DNA of 13,143 nucleotides from contig CALAZQ010000130.1 in the NCBI GenBank assembly GCA_937926325.1, positions 1-13,143 on the forward strand, in the 5' to 3' direction. This document shows, one piece after another, positions 1 through 6,810 of this stretch. Each line of letters opens with the position of its first letter. The first letter of the stretch is position 1. The position numbers and the translations under genes were made by a program. Source of the DNA: an uncultured Planctomycetaceae bacterium. Its GTDB lineage: Bacteria > Planctomycetota > Planctomycetia > Pirellulales > UBA1268. The notes below the pieces were generated by a model, which did not search any database, had not been told where the DNA came from, and worked only from the letters and a program-made list of their open reading frames with translations.

Positions 1-24
1 TCCGCCGGGCGGCACCGCCGCGGA
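1..24 (-). terminator. Hairpin just 3' of tRNA-Leu, possible terminator
   Basis: Bases 1-5 (TCCGC) pair with 20-24 (GCGGA), and 8-12 (GGCGG) pair with 15-19 (CCGCC) around a two-base loop, with C6-G7 as a bulge. The result is a nearly perfect GC-rich stem that starts three bases beyond the 3' end of the minus-strand tRNA. Its position suits transcript release or a 3' processing boundary. The bases where a U-tract would lie are outside the window, so the terminator role is inferred. Confidence 0.35.
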
Positions 25-27
25 GAA

Positions 28-111
28 TGCCCGAGAGAGGATTTGAACCTCCACCCAGTTACCTGGACAAGAACCTGAATCTTGCGCGTCTGCCAATTCC
101 GCCACTCGGGC
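28..111 (-). tRNA. tRNA-Leu (anticodon CAG)
   Basis: The minus strand folds as an 84-nt class II tRNA. The acceptor is GCCCGAG with CTCGGGC and discriminator A. The D arm is of the GCG..CGC type, with the AATTGGCAGA loop typical of tRNA-Leu. The anticodon stem is CAAGA/TCTTG around the loop TTCAGGT, giving anticodon CAG, which reads CUG. The long variable arm pairs CCAG with CTGG around GTAA, which marks Leu/Ser/Tyr-type tRNAs, and the T loop is TTCAAAT. The 3' CCA is not encoded (the next bases are TTC), so it must be added by a nucleotidyltransferase. CUG is expected to be a major Leu codon in such a GC-rich genome. The gene lies downstream of cysK on the same strand, about 105 bases away. 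Confidence 0.96.
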
Positions 112-156
112 AAGTGGGGCGGACGGAGCGCGAGGCCCCGGCACCCCGTGATGCTA

Positions 157-175
157 CCAGCCTCTGTGCGGCTGG
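157..175 (-). other. Small hairpin between cysK and tRNA-Leu
   Basis: CCAGCC (157-162) pairs with GGCTGG (170-175) around a 7-base loop. It could be a second transcript-end structure for cysK or part of the tRNA upstream region. No U-tract follows on either strand, so no role is assigned. Confidence 0.25.
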
Positions 176-188
176 CAAGTGACCGAGA

Positions 189-206
189 GCGGCGGCCCGC
201 CGCCGC
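189..206 (-). terminator. Strong GC hairpin after cysK stop, probable terminator
   Basis: GCGGCGG (189-195) pairs with CCGCCGC (200-206) around the four bases CCCG. It lies about ten bases beyond the cysK stop codon on the minus strand, where a transcript end is expected. No U-run follows, so release would depend on Rho or on the hairpin alone. Confidence 0.4.
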
Positions 207-216
207 CCGCTTGCGG

Positions 217-1179
217 CTATTCCGGGAACAGCCGCGTCGAGAGATACCGCTCGCCGAGGTCGGGCAGGACCACCACCACCATTTTACCGGTGTTCTCCGG
301 CCGACGGGCCACCTCGAGCGCCGCCCAGGCGGCGGCTCCGCAGCTGATGCCACACATCAGGCCCTCGCGTTTGGCCATCTGGCGGGTGGTCTCCATCGCG
401 TCCTCGTCATCGACTTTGATCACCTCGTCGATGACGTCGAGGTTGAGAATGTCGGGGATGAAGCCGGCCCCGATTCCCTGAATCGTGTGCCGGCCCGGCT
501 TGATCGGTTCGCCGGCCAGCTTCTGGGTGATCACCGGACTGTTGAGGGGCTCAACCGCGACCACCCTGAGGTCGGGCTTCTTGGCCTTCAGCGCCTCGCC
601 ACAGCCGGTGATGGTGCCACCGGTGCCGACGCCGCAGACCAGGATGTCGATCTGGCCATCGGTGTCGGCCCAGATTTCTTCGGCCGTTTTCCGGCGATGC
701 ACCTCCGGATTGGCCGGGTTTTTGAACTGTTGCGGCATGAAAAACTGACTGCTGGAGTGCGAGATTTCCTCCGCATGGCGGACGGCCCCCGGCATGCCCT
801 CAGCCGCCGGCGTCAGCACCAGTTCGGCCCCGAGGGCCTTCAGCATCCGGCGGCGTTCGAGGCTCATGCTCTCGGGCATGGTCACCCGCAGTTTGTAGCC
901 CCGGGCCGCGCAGACATAGGCCAGCCCGATGCCGGTGTTTCCGCTCGTCGGCTCGATCACCACGGTGTCGGGGCCGATCCGGCCGTCCTGTTCACCGGCA
1001 TCGATCATGGCGCAGGCAATCCGGTCCTTCACGCTCCAGAGGGGGTTCATGTTCTCGATCTTGGCGATGACCGAGGCGACGCAGCCCTCGCTGACCCGCC
1101 GCAGCCGCACCAGCGGAGTGCGGCCGATGCACTGCGTGATGTCGTCGCGAATACCCATCGGAACGGTTGTGGCGGTCAT
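217..1179 (-). CDS. cysK: Cysteine synthase (O-acetylserine sulfhydrylase), PLP-dependent
   Basis: This 320-residue protein has the full length and all the landmarks of the CysK/CBS fold II PLP family. CysK makes L-cysteine from O-acetylserine and sulfide in the cytoplasm. The PLP lysine is K51 in SVKDRIA, the substrate loop is TSGNTG at 78-83, the phosphate-binding loop is GVGTGGT near 183-189, [12 protein letters not shown] is near 231-242, and GISCGA is near 277-282. The start is well supported: ATG at 1177-1179 is preceded by GGAGGA with good spacing. Two small departures from commonly seen sequences are Trp before SVKDR (PLWSVKDR) and Cys in GISCGA where GISSGA is usual; the active-site Lys and Thr/Ser/Asn residues are intact. 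The gene diverges from the parvulin-like gene, with about 200 bases between them, and no cysE lies adjacent. A related activity such as cystathionine beta-synthase-like is possible, but the length and motifs fit CysK best. Confidence 0.94.
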   Translation of the reverse strand: MTATTVPMGIRDDITQCIGRTPLVRLRRVSEGCVASVIAKIENMNPLWSVKDRIACAMIDAGEQDGRIGPDTVVIEPTSGNTGIGLAYVCAARGYKLRVTMPESMSLERRRMLKALGAELVLTPAAEGMPGAVRHAEEISHSSSQFFMPQQFKNPANPEVHRRKTAEEIWADTDGQIDILVCGVGTGGTITGCGEALKAKKPDLRVVAVEPLNSPVITQKLAGEPIKPGRHTIQGIGAGFIPDILNLDVIDEVIKVDDEDAMETTRQMAKREGLMCGISCGAAAWAALEVARRPENTGKMVVVVLPDLGERYLSTRLFPE

Positions 1180-1215
1180 GGCCTTCCTCCTCGTGTAGCA
1201 AACGGAATTTTCCGC

Positions 1216-1244
1216 ATTATCGGCAATCTCGATCTGATTGTGGA
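1216..1244 (-). promoter_or_regulatory. Candidate sigma-70 promoter of cysK
   Basis: On the minus strand TCCACA (1239-1244, four of six to TTGACA) is followed after 17 bases by GATAAT (1216-1221, five of six to TATAAT). Transcription would start near 1209 and give a leader of about 30 bases that includes the strong ribosome binding site AGGAGGA. A short palindrome, CGGAATTTTCCG (1203-1214), lies at the inferred start point and could be an operator. That role is only inferred. Confidence 0.45.
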
Positions 1245-1287
1245 GTTTTTTCCGGCGGATGCCGGCCCGGCGGTCGGCGAAATTCTC

Positions 1288-1316
1288 TTGATCCCCCTCG
1301 CCAAACGGCCTAACTT
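1288..1316 (+). promoter_or_regulatory. Weak candidate promoter of the parvulin-like gene
   Basis: TTGATC (1288-1293) and TAACTT (1311-1316) are spaced by 17 bases in the divergent region between cysK and the plus-strand secreted protein gene. The -10 match is poor (three of six), so this is a tentative call based mainly on spacing and position about 60 bases upstream of the start codon. Confidence 0.25.
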
Positions 1317-1377
1317 CCCGCCGCGGCCCATGGTGGGAGCCGCGCGGGCAGTATCAGCATCGCCATCGGAGGGTGAG

Positions 1378-3309
1378 ATGACGGACAATTCGCGAGCGAA
1401 ACGGGAATTCTGCCGGCGAGGGTTCGCTGTTTTGGTCTGCCTCATTGCGGCGTCCCCCGGCAGTTGGGCCGCCGAGCAGCCCCGCCCGGCGTCCGCGGCG
1501 GCCAAGCCGGCCGCCGTCGTCAATGGGGTCGATATCACCACAACCGAACTCGCGACTGCCTGTCTGGAACGGTACGGCTCGGTGGTCGTCGGCACGCTGA
1601 TCAACAAGGCCATCATTGAGCAGGCGATCGCCAACCAAAATATTTCGGTGACAGCCGCCGACATCGATGCCGAAATCGACTCGATGTCACGTCGCTTCAA
1701 GGTCTCCCGCGAGCAGTGGCTGGCGTTGATCGAGCGGGAGCGGGGCGTCAACGAGCAGCAGTACCGCAATGACATCGTCTGGCCGATGATCGCCCTGAGG
1801 CGGTTGGCCCGGGGCAGCATTGAGCCGACCGACCAGCAGCTGCAGCAGCAGTTTCAGAACCAGTTTGGCCCGACGGTGAAGGCCCGCATCATCGTGCAGC
1901 GAACAGCGGCTGACGCCGAGGCCGTGCGGGCTGAGGCGGTGGGCGATCCTGATGCCTTCGGTGCATTGGCTCGGGAGAAGTCGGTCGACGTCGGCAGTGC
2001 CAGTGTCGGGGGCTGGGTGCAACCGATCCGGCGGTATGCCGGCTCGCCCGCCTTCGAGCAGGCCGCCTTCGCCCTCGCCCCCGGCGAGATCTCTCCCGTC
2101 ATCCAGGTCGCCGACCAATTCATTGTGATCAAGTGCGAGGGCCGGCTGCCGCCGGCCGACGTGCAGTTTGCCGATGTCCGAAATCAGCTCGCTGACGCCT
2201 TGCGGGAAAAGCAGGCCCGCGAACAGTCGACCCAGGTCTTCAGCCGGCTGCAGCAGGCAGCCACGATTGAGAACGTCCTCAACGATCCGGCCAGCCGGGC
2301 GACCAGCCCGGAGGTGGCGGCCCGCGTCAACGGGCAGCCGATTCCGCTTGCCGAGGTTCGTACGGTCTGCCTGGAGCGGTACGGCAGCGACGTGCTGGAA
2401 ACGCTGATCACGCAGGTGCTGCTCAACCAGGCCCTCAGCCGGCAACAGCTGGCGGTGACTCAGGCTGACATCGATGCCGAAGTCACCCGGGCGGCCGAGA
2501 CGCTCGGCTTTCGCACGCCCAGCGGCGAGCCCGACATCGACGCCTGGCTGGAACGGGTGAGCCGCGAGCAGAAGCAGCCGGTGAAGCATTACATCGACGA
2601 CATCGTCCGGCCGACCGTCGCCTTGAAGAAGCTGATCGGCACCGTCCCGGTGACCCGGGAGGATCTCGACAAGGCCTTCACCGCCACTTTCGGCCCGCGG
2701 GTCCGTTGCCGGGCGATCGTGCTCGATAATCAGCGGCGGGCCCAGGAGGTCTGGCAGTTGGCGAGGCAGCAGCCGACGGCGGAAAAAATCGGCGACCTGG
2801 CTGAGCAGTACTCGGTCGACCCCACCAGCAAGGCGTTGCGGGGTGAGGTGCCGCCGATTCAGCGGTTCGGTGGGCAGCCGACCCTCGAACGCGAGGCCTT
2901 CGGCCTGAAGCCGGGTGAACTCTCGGGGGTGATCCAGATCGCCGACCGGTTCATGGTGCTGTTCTGCGAGGGCTTTACCGAGCCGGTCGAGGTAACCTTT
3001 GCCGAGGTACGGGATGAGCTTTATCGCGACATTCTCGAAAAGAAGCAGCGAATCGAGATGGGCCGGTATTTCACCCACCTGCGGCAGTCGGCCGCCATCG
3101 ACAACTTCCTCGCCGGCACCAGCCAGTCGCCGGTCGCCGCCAAACAGCCTCCCCGCCCGCTGCCGGCGGCTGGGAAGATGCCGGCCTCAACCCTCAGCCG
3201 CCGCGAGGCGAAGGAACTGTCCGAGCCCCGGGCCGGCAGCCGCCGCCCTCAGGCCCCCGCGGGCGTCCAGCCGGCCACTTTCGAGGCGCCAGCGGCAAAG
3301 CGGCGGTGA
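1378..3309 (+). CDS. Secreted protein with two tandem SurA/parvulin-like (PpiC) modules
   Basis: The 643-residue product starts at ATG 1378, with GGAGGG four bases upstream. Residues 1-31 form a Sec signal peptide (basic start, hydrophobic core FAVLVCLIAA, cleavage near SWA/AE), so it acts outside the inner membrane. Two homologous modules follow, about 45-305 and 313-580. Each begins with VNG and CLERYG, continues with a SurA-N-like helical part, and ends in a parvulin-like domain recognised by PAFEQAAFALAPGEIS (225-240) and LEREAFGLKPGELS (503-516). The last 60 residues are a Pro/Ala/Arg-rich tail. Family members are peptidyl-prolyl isomerases and chaperones of exported proteins. Both modules lack the usual HIL and GYH histidines: they have ARIIV/CRAIV and QFIVIK/RFMVLF instead. 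The protein may therefore be mainly a chaperone. Cysteines C62/C253 and C331/C530 are placed alike in the two modules. The same frame stays open far upstream, antisense to cysK, but that part is not the gene. Confidence 0.85.
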   Translation: MTDNSRAKREFCRRGFAVLVCLIAASPGSWAAEQPRPASAAAKPAAVVNGVDITTTELATACLERYGSVVVGTLINKAIIEQAIANQNISVTAADIDAEIDSMSRRFKVSREQWLALIERERGVNEQQYRNDIVWPMIALRRLARGSIEPTDQQLQQQFQNQFGPTVKARIIVQRTAADAEAVRAEAVGDPDAFGALAREKSVDVGSASVGGWVQPIRRYAGSPAFEQAAFALAPGEISPVIQVADQFIVIKCEGRLPPADVQFADVRNQLADALREKQAREQSTQVFSRLQQAATIENVLNDPASRATSPEVAARVNGQPIPLAEVRTVCLERYGSDVLETLITQVLLNQALSRQQLAVTQADIDAEVTRAAETLGFRTPSGEPDIDAWLERVSREQKQPVKHYIDDIVRPTVALKKLIGTVPVTREDLDKAFTATFGPRVRCRAIVLDNQRRAQEVWQLARQQPTAEKIGDLAEQYSVDPTSKALRGEVPPIQRFGGQPTLEREAFGLKPGELSGVIQIADRFMVLFCEGFTEPVEVTFAEVRDELYRDILEKKQRIEMGRYFTHLRQSAAIDNFLAGTSQSPVAAKQPPRPLPAAGKMPASTLSRREAKELSEPRAGSRRPQAPAGVQPATFEAPAAKRR

Positions 3310-3418
3310 TCTTGGCCCGAACAGACGGAAAGGGCCGGTCCACTGTTGCAGCCGCAGCCCGATCACTCCCGGTTGCTGCCCTTCGACGTTAGGATGGGAG
3401 AAACCCACGGACGTCGCC

Positions 3419-4702
3419 ATGACCGCACATGCTGCCAGTTCTGAAAGCCATCGAGGGGCCTCTCGCCAGCCGGTGGCTGCCGATGCCACCGCCGTCTTTC
3501 GGCCCGCGACCCGGATCGAGCAGCTGCCGCCGTATCTGTTCGCCCGGATCAATAAGCTGACCTACGACAAGCGGCGGTCGGGCTGCGATGTGATCGACAT
3601 GAGCATGGGGAACCCCTCCGATCCCCCGGCCCAGTTCATCATCGACAAGCTGGCCGAGGCGGCCAACGATCCCCGCAGCCACGGCTACGCCCCGGCCAGC
3701 GGCATCGCCAGCCTGCGGCGGGAGGTCGCCTCGCGGTACCTGCGGAAATGGGGTGTTCGGCTCGATCCCGATGCCGAGGTGATCAGCACGCTGGGCTCAA
3801 AGGAGGGCTTCGGCCATCTCTGCCTGGCGGTGATCAACCCCGGTGATGACGTGATCGTGCCGGCGCCGTCCTATCCGGCCCACGTCTACGCCGTCGCCCT
3901 GGCATCAGGGAATCCGCTGGCAATCGACACAACCCAGCCCGACAGATTTCTGGCGGCCGTGGCTGAACGCTGCGAGAGCCCCGCGGGGCCGCCCCGGCTG
4001 TTGGTCGTGAACTTCCCCCACAACCCCACCACCACCGTGGTCGAGGCAGACTTCTACACCGATGTCGTCGCCCTGGCCCGGCGGCATGGATTTCCGGTGA
4101 TCTCCGATCTGGCCTACGCCGACGTCACCTTCGACGGCTATGAGTCGCCGAGCATTCTCGCCGTCCCGGGCGGCAAGGACCTGGCGGTCGAGTTCACCAC
4201 GATGAGCAAGGGCTTCAGCATGGCCGGATGGCGGGTCGGCTTCTGCGCCGGCAGCCCGCAGATCATCAAGGCCCTCGGCACGGTGAAGACCTATTACGAC
4301 TACGGCATGTTCCGGCCCATTCAGGTTGCCGCCGTCGTCGGCCTGCGAGATGGTGAAGCAGATGTTGTCGCCCAGTCGGAGGTCTATCAGCGACGGCGGG
4401 ATGTCCTCTGCGAAGGCCTCGCCCGGATCGGCTGGCCTGTCGATGTGCCCAAGGCCAGCATGTTTGTCTGGGCCCGCATCCCGGAACCCTTCGCCAGCGA
4501 GATGAGCAGCATGGACTTTGCTGCCAAACTGCTCGAAGAGGCCGATGTGGCGGTCAGCCCCGGGGCCGGCTTTGGTCCGGCGGGCGAGGGCTTCCTGCGG
4601 ATGGCCCTGATCGAGAATGAGAACCGCATCCGGCAGGCCGTCAAACAGATCGGCCGTGCGATCGGGCCGGCGCTGCGAGCTCCCGCAGCACCGGCCCGGT
4701 AG
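3419..4702 (+). CDS. alaC: AlaC-type PLP aminotransferase (probable alanine aminotransferase)
   Basis: The 427-residue protein aligns along nearly its whole length with what I recall of E. coli AlaC (YfdZ), which interconverts pyruvate plus glutamate and alanine plus 2-oxoglutarate. Shared blocks include IEQLPPYLF (33-41), [11 protein letters not shown] (60-70), HGYAPASGI (88-96), GSKEG (126-130), PHNPT (200-204), SDLAYADV (229-236) and the PLP-lysine block [16 protein letters not shown] (K264). Later come [14 protein letters not shown] and the substrate-carboxylate arginine R394 in FLRMALIEN. These mark fold type I class I/II aminotransferases. The N-terminal 25 residues are extra and low in complexity. 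ATG 3419 is the first usable start in frame, yet its ribosome binding site is weak: the nearest GGGAG is 18 bases upstream. The gene stands alone in its direction after the parvulin-like gene and converges on the sigma gene. LL-diaminopimelate aminotransferase is a close relative and the main alternative. Confidence 0.88.
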   Translation: MTAHAASSESHRGASRQPVAADATAVFRPATRIEQLPPYLFARINKLTYDKRRSGCDVIDMSMGNPSDPPAQFIIDKLAEAANDPRSHGYAPASGIASLRREVASRYLRKWGVRLDPDAEVISTLGSKEGFGHLCLAVINPGDDVIVPAPSYPAHVYAVALASGNPLAIDTTQPDRFLAAVAERCESPAGPPRLLVVNFPHNPTTTVVEADFYTDVVALARRHGFPVISDLAYADVTFDGYESPSILAVPGGKDLAVEFTTMSKGFSMAGWRVGFCAGSPQIIKALGTVKTYYDYGMFRPIQVAAVVGLRDGEADVVAQSEVYQRRRDVLCEGLARIGWPVDVPKASMFVWARIPEPFASEMSSMDFAAKLLEEADVAVSPGAGFGPAGEGFLRMALIENENRIRQAVKQIGRAIGPALRAPAAPAR

Positions 4703-4719
4703 TGTCCCTCGGATTCCGG

Positions 4720-4737
4720 TCGAGCATCGCCGCTCGA
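4720..4737. terminator. Hairpin between convergent alaC and sigma gene
   Basis: TCGAGC (4720-4725) and GCTCGA (4732-4737) form a perfect 6-bp inverted repeat around ATCGCC. It fills the end of the 35-base gap between the two convergent stop codons and could end transcription from both sides. There is no U-tract, so confidence is limited. Confidence 0.35.
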
Positions 4738-6234
4738 TCAGCCCAGTTCCGGCAGGATCGCCTCAGCTTCGGCCGCTTCGCGGAGCTTTTCGAGCGCCTT
4801 CGCCTCGATCTGCCGCACCCGCTCTTTGGTGACCCCGAGGGCCGAGCCGACCTCTTTGAGGGTCTGCGGCTCGCGCTCGTGGTCGAGGCCGTAGCGACGG
4901 ATGATGATGGTCTGTTCCCGCGGCTCGAGCCGATCGAGAAACTTCTCGACCTGATGCAGCCGATCCGACTCGGCCAGTCGCCGCTGGGTCTCATCGGTCC
5001 GGTCATCCGGCGCTGTCTGCAGCATCTCCATGTCGGCCGCGCGGAACCGATCCCGCCGCTTGTGTTCGTCGGGGATGGTCCGGGCATAGTTCTTCATGAT
5101 CGCCCACGAGGCATAGGTGCTGAACTTGTTGCCCCGGGCATAGTCAAACTTTTCCACGGCCCGCATCAACGACATGTTGCCGTCACTGACCAGGTCGAAA
5201 AAACTGTCTGACGCCGTCACCCGTCGCTTGGCAATCGAGACGACCAGCCGCAGGTTGGCCCGGACAATCCGATTCTTCAGCTCGACAATCTCGCCATAGA
5301 TCGCTTCGATCTGATCCATCAGCCGGGCGTTGGGCCGCTCGGGCTTCAGCTGCTCACGCAGCTGCGATGCCTTGTGCTTGAGGTAGTTGAATTTGCGGAA
5401 CAGCCAGACCTCCTGCTCGCGGGTCAGCAGGGGAACCTCGTACAGACTGGCCAGGTAGGCCGGCAGGCCAGCCGGCCGCCGCACCCGCTTGCCGGCATCG
5501 GGGTTTTCCGGGAAGGCCTGAAAGACAACCTTTTCCGCGCTCTTCCGCGAGAACAGTGCGTTGGGGATGTAATCGAGCGGCAGCTGGCTGATCGCCTCGA
5601 ACCGCTGTGCCAGAATGACCCGATAGATGCTCGCCTTGCTGCGGCGATACCGGCGGGCGATCGACTCAACCGTCTCACCCTGCTGGTAGTGCTGGTAAAT
5701 CCGGACGCAGCTTTCGGGGCGAAGCTTCCCATCCGATCCCGGGAAGACAGCCGACTCGGGATGATCCTGGTCGTACCGCTTGATCGTATAGCGGATCGTT
5801 TCAACGCTGCGGTTGAGCCGCCGGGCAATCCGGCGATGCACATCGGCCGGGCAGGCTCCGGCGACCGCCAGCCGGCGGGCCCAGGCAATGATCCGGTCGT
5901 GCTCTTCTGTGGAGAGTTGGCTGAACCGGCTTCCTCGCTGAATCCGCAAGGGATTTTCATGCACAAACCGTTCGACGGCGCTGGCCAGAAAGCCGACCCG
6001 CTTGCGACCATCGATCGTCACCCGTTGGGCAACGAGACCATGATCCCGCCAACGCGAGATGGTTTTGGTCGAAACATTGAACCGCTTCGCCAAATCTTCG
6101 ATTGAAAGAACCTCATCGGCGACAACAGGAAGCGAACCCGGAGCAGAGGAAACGTCGCTTCCCCCGACTGGGCTGCTTTCGTCCCGATAGAGACGCATGA
6201 ATGGAACGGACGTGTTGAAAACGTTGGAACGCAT
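4738..6234 (-). CDS. RNA polymerase sigma-70 family factor with N-terminal helix-turn-helix modules
   Basis: The 498-residue protein is a sigma factor with a long extra N-terminal half. Residues 43-92 look like a MerR/excisionase-type helix-turn-helix ([20 protein letters not shown], then a DGRKRVGF wing). A second helical module spans about 109-160 ([20 protein letters not shown]) and a third about 171-215 ([19 protein letters not shown]). Sigma region 1.2 follows (258-285, [20 protein letters not shown]). Region 2 is at about 318-388 ([45 protein letters not shown]), and region 4 at about 430-486 ([34 protein letters not shown]). Region 3 is not recognisable: only some 40 polar residues join 2 and 4. 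The start ATG 6234 follows AAGGAGG with 6-base spacing. It directs RNA polymerase to promoters. The target genes are unknown, and the extra modules could read a second DNA element. No anti-sigma gene lies beside it. Confidence 0.93.
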   Translation of the reverse strand: MRSNVFNTSVPFMRLYRDESSPVGGSDVSSAPGSLPVVADEVLSIEDLAKRFNVSTKTISRWRDHGLVAQRVTIDGRKRVGFLASAVERFVHENPLRIQRGSRFSQLSTEEHDRIIAWARRLAVAGACPADVHRRIARRLNRSVETIRYTIKRYDQDHPESAVFPGSDGKLRPESCVRIYQHYQQGETVESIARRYRRSKASIYRVILAQRFEAISQLPLDYIPNALFSRKSAEKVVFQAFPENPDAGKRVRRPAGLPAYLASLYEVPLLTREQEVWLFRKFNYLKHKASQLREQLKPERPNARLMDQIEAIYGEIVELKNRIVRANLRLVVSIAKRRVTASDSFFDLVSDGNMSLMRAVEKFDYARGNKFSTYASWAIMKNYARTIPDEHKRRDRFRAADMEMLQTAPDDRTDETQRRLAESDRLHQVEKFLDRLEPREQTIIIRRYGLDHEREPQTLKEVGSALGVTKERVRQIEAKALEKLREAAEAEAILPELG

Positions 6235-6240
6235 GAGAAT

Positions 6241-6247
6241 CCTCCTT
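6241..6247 (-). promoter_or_regulatory. Strong ribosome binding site of the sigma gene
   Basis: On the minus strand AAGGAGG lies six bases before ATG 6232-6234 and decides this start over the later in-frame Met at residue 13. CTCC a few bases upstream can pair with GGAG of the site, which might lower its access. Confidence 0.6.
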
Positions 6248-6431
6248 GGTGGAGATCAACCGACTGGTGTCTTCCCCCGAAAAAACCCGGAGTCGCCCCT
6301 GACGCGACCGGCGGAACTTTTCGGCTTCCGACCTCCAGTGTTGTGTCCCCAAAGTGACCAGCCGACCGAACAGGCGTCCACGCACCGAGATCATCCTTGA
6401 TCCCCTCCACACCATTCTTGCGGACGCCCTA

Positions 6432-6460
6432 GTTATACGCTCCACGGGTCAAGCCGGTTC
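6432..6460 (-). promoter_or_regulatory. Candidate promoter of the sigma gene
   Basis: On the minus strand TATAAC (6432-6437) is a good -10. Seventeen bases upstream is GAACCG (6455-6460), which recalls the GAAC core of ECF-type -35 elements rather than TTGACA. A TTGACC (6447-6452) is also present but only 9 bases from the -10. Transcription from here would give a leader of about 190 bases before the sigma start. Confidence 0.35.
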
Positions 6461-6614
6461 GCTGGACACCTGATTTTCTTGAGCGATTTTCGGTCCGTCG
6501 GCACAACCGGCAGGCTCGCACCCTGTGGGCCAGGCGATAAGTTCCAATATTTCAGTGGTTTACCTGAATCTCTCAGCCTCGCGGTGGTTCTCAAGCAGTG
6601 GCCGCAGTTCTGAG

Positions 6615-6628
6615 AAAAAAGCTTTTTT
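6615..6628. repeat. A6-GC-T6 palindrome
   Basis: AAAAAAGCTTTTTT is a perfect 14-bp palindrome in otherwise GC-rich DNA. It is flanked on the left by TTCTCA..TGAGAA (an inverted repeat with a 17-base loop). Such A-tracts bend DNA and can act as UP-like or protein-binding sites. No function is shown. Confidence 0.5.
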
Positions 6629-6648
6629 GAAGTCCGTTTTCATGCTGG

Positions 6649-6695
6649 ACAGTTGGTATTTCGTTCTGCCTACCAGCTGTCGTGCCACCAACTGT
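6649..6695 (+). repeat. Three-copy 9-base element with two alternative hairpins
   Basis: ACAGTTGGT (6649-6657) is the exact reverse complement of ACCAACTGT (6687-6695). It also pairs with ACCAGCTGT (6672-6680) using one G-U pair. The two right-hand copies are direct repeats extended to ACCARCTGTCG and set 15 bases apart. As RNA the left arm could pair with only one of the two at a time. As DNA these could be three operator half-sites. The cluster ends about 115 bases before the secreted protein start codon. Confidence 0.5.
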
Positions 6696-6810
6696 CGCCG
6701 CCGGCCGAAAAGTGAAACTGGCGAATGTGCGGAGCAGGGGAACTTTCTGCAAGGCGGCTGACGCTCCTGGCCGATCGCACAGAGAAGTGCTGCTCGTTGC
6801 TGAGGGACCG

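Larger units (their letters stand above)
6235..6810. other. 576-base divergent intergenic region
   Basis: This stretch separates the minus-strand sigma gene from the plus-strand secreted protein gene. It holds the sigma gene's leader and candidate promoter, a GATTTTC direct repeat (6472-6478 and 6485-6491), an A/T palindrome at 6615-6628 and a three-copy 9-base element at 6649-6695. It is more A/T-rich in places than the flanking genes. Short open frames inside it have no ribosome binding site and no protein-like composition, so I see no gene in it. Confidence 0.6.

Noticed and set aside
82..1377. Long plus-strand open frame in phase with the parvulin-like gene, antisense to tRNA-Leu and cysK
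   Set aside because: It overlaps two clear genes on the other strand, has no protein motif, and the true start at 1378 has a ribosome binding site and signal peptide. It is a GC-bias shadow.
1687..3078. Minus-strand frame of 463 codons opposite the parvulin-like gene
   Set aside because: His/Arg/Leu-rich mirror translation with no motif and no ribosome binding site. The plus strand has homologous modules.
3310..3418. Promoter or terminator between the parvulin-like gene and alaC
   Set aside because: A TAGGAT-like -10 near 3390 has no suitable -35, and no convincing hairpin is present, so none is called.
4702..6105. Plus-strand open frames opposite the sigma gene
   Set aside because: The minus strand encodes recognisable sigma regions 2 and 4. 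The opposite frames are composition shadows.
6525..6761. Possible small plus-strand gene of 78 codons in the divergent region
   Set aside because: It has a GTG start with no ribosome binding site and an unlikely composition. It overlaps the palindrome and the three-copy element, which better explain the sequence.
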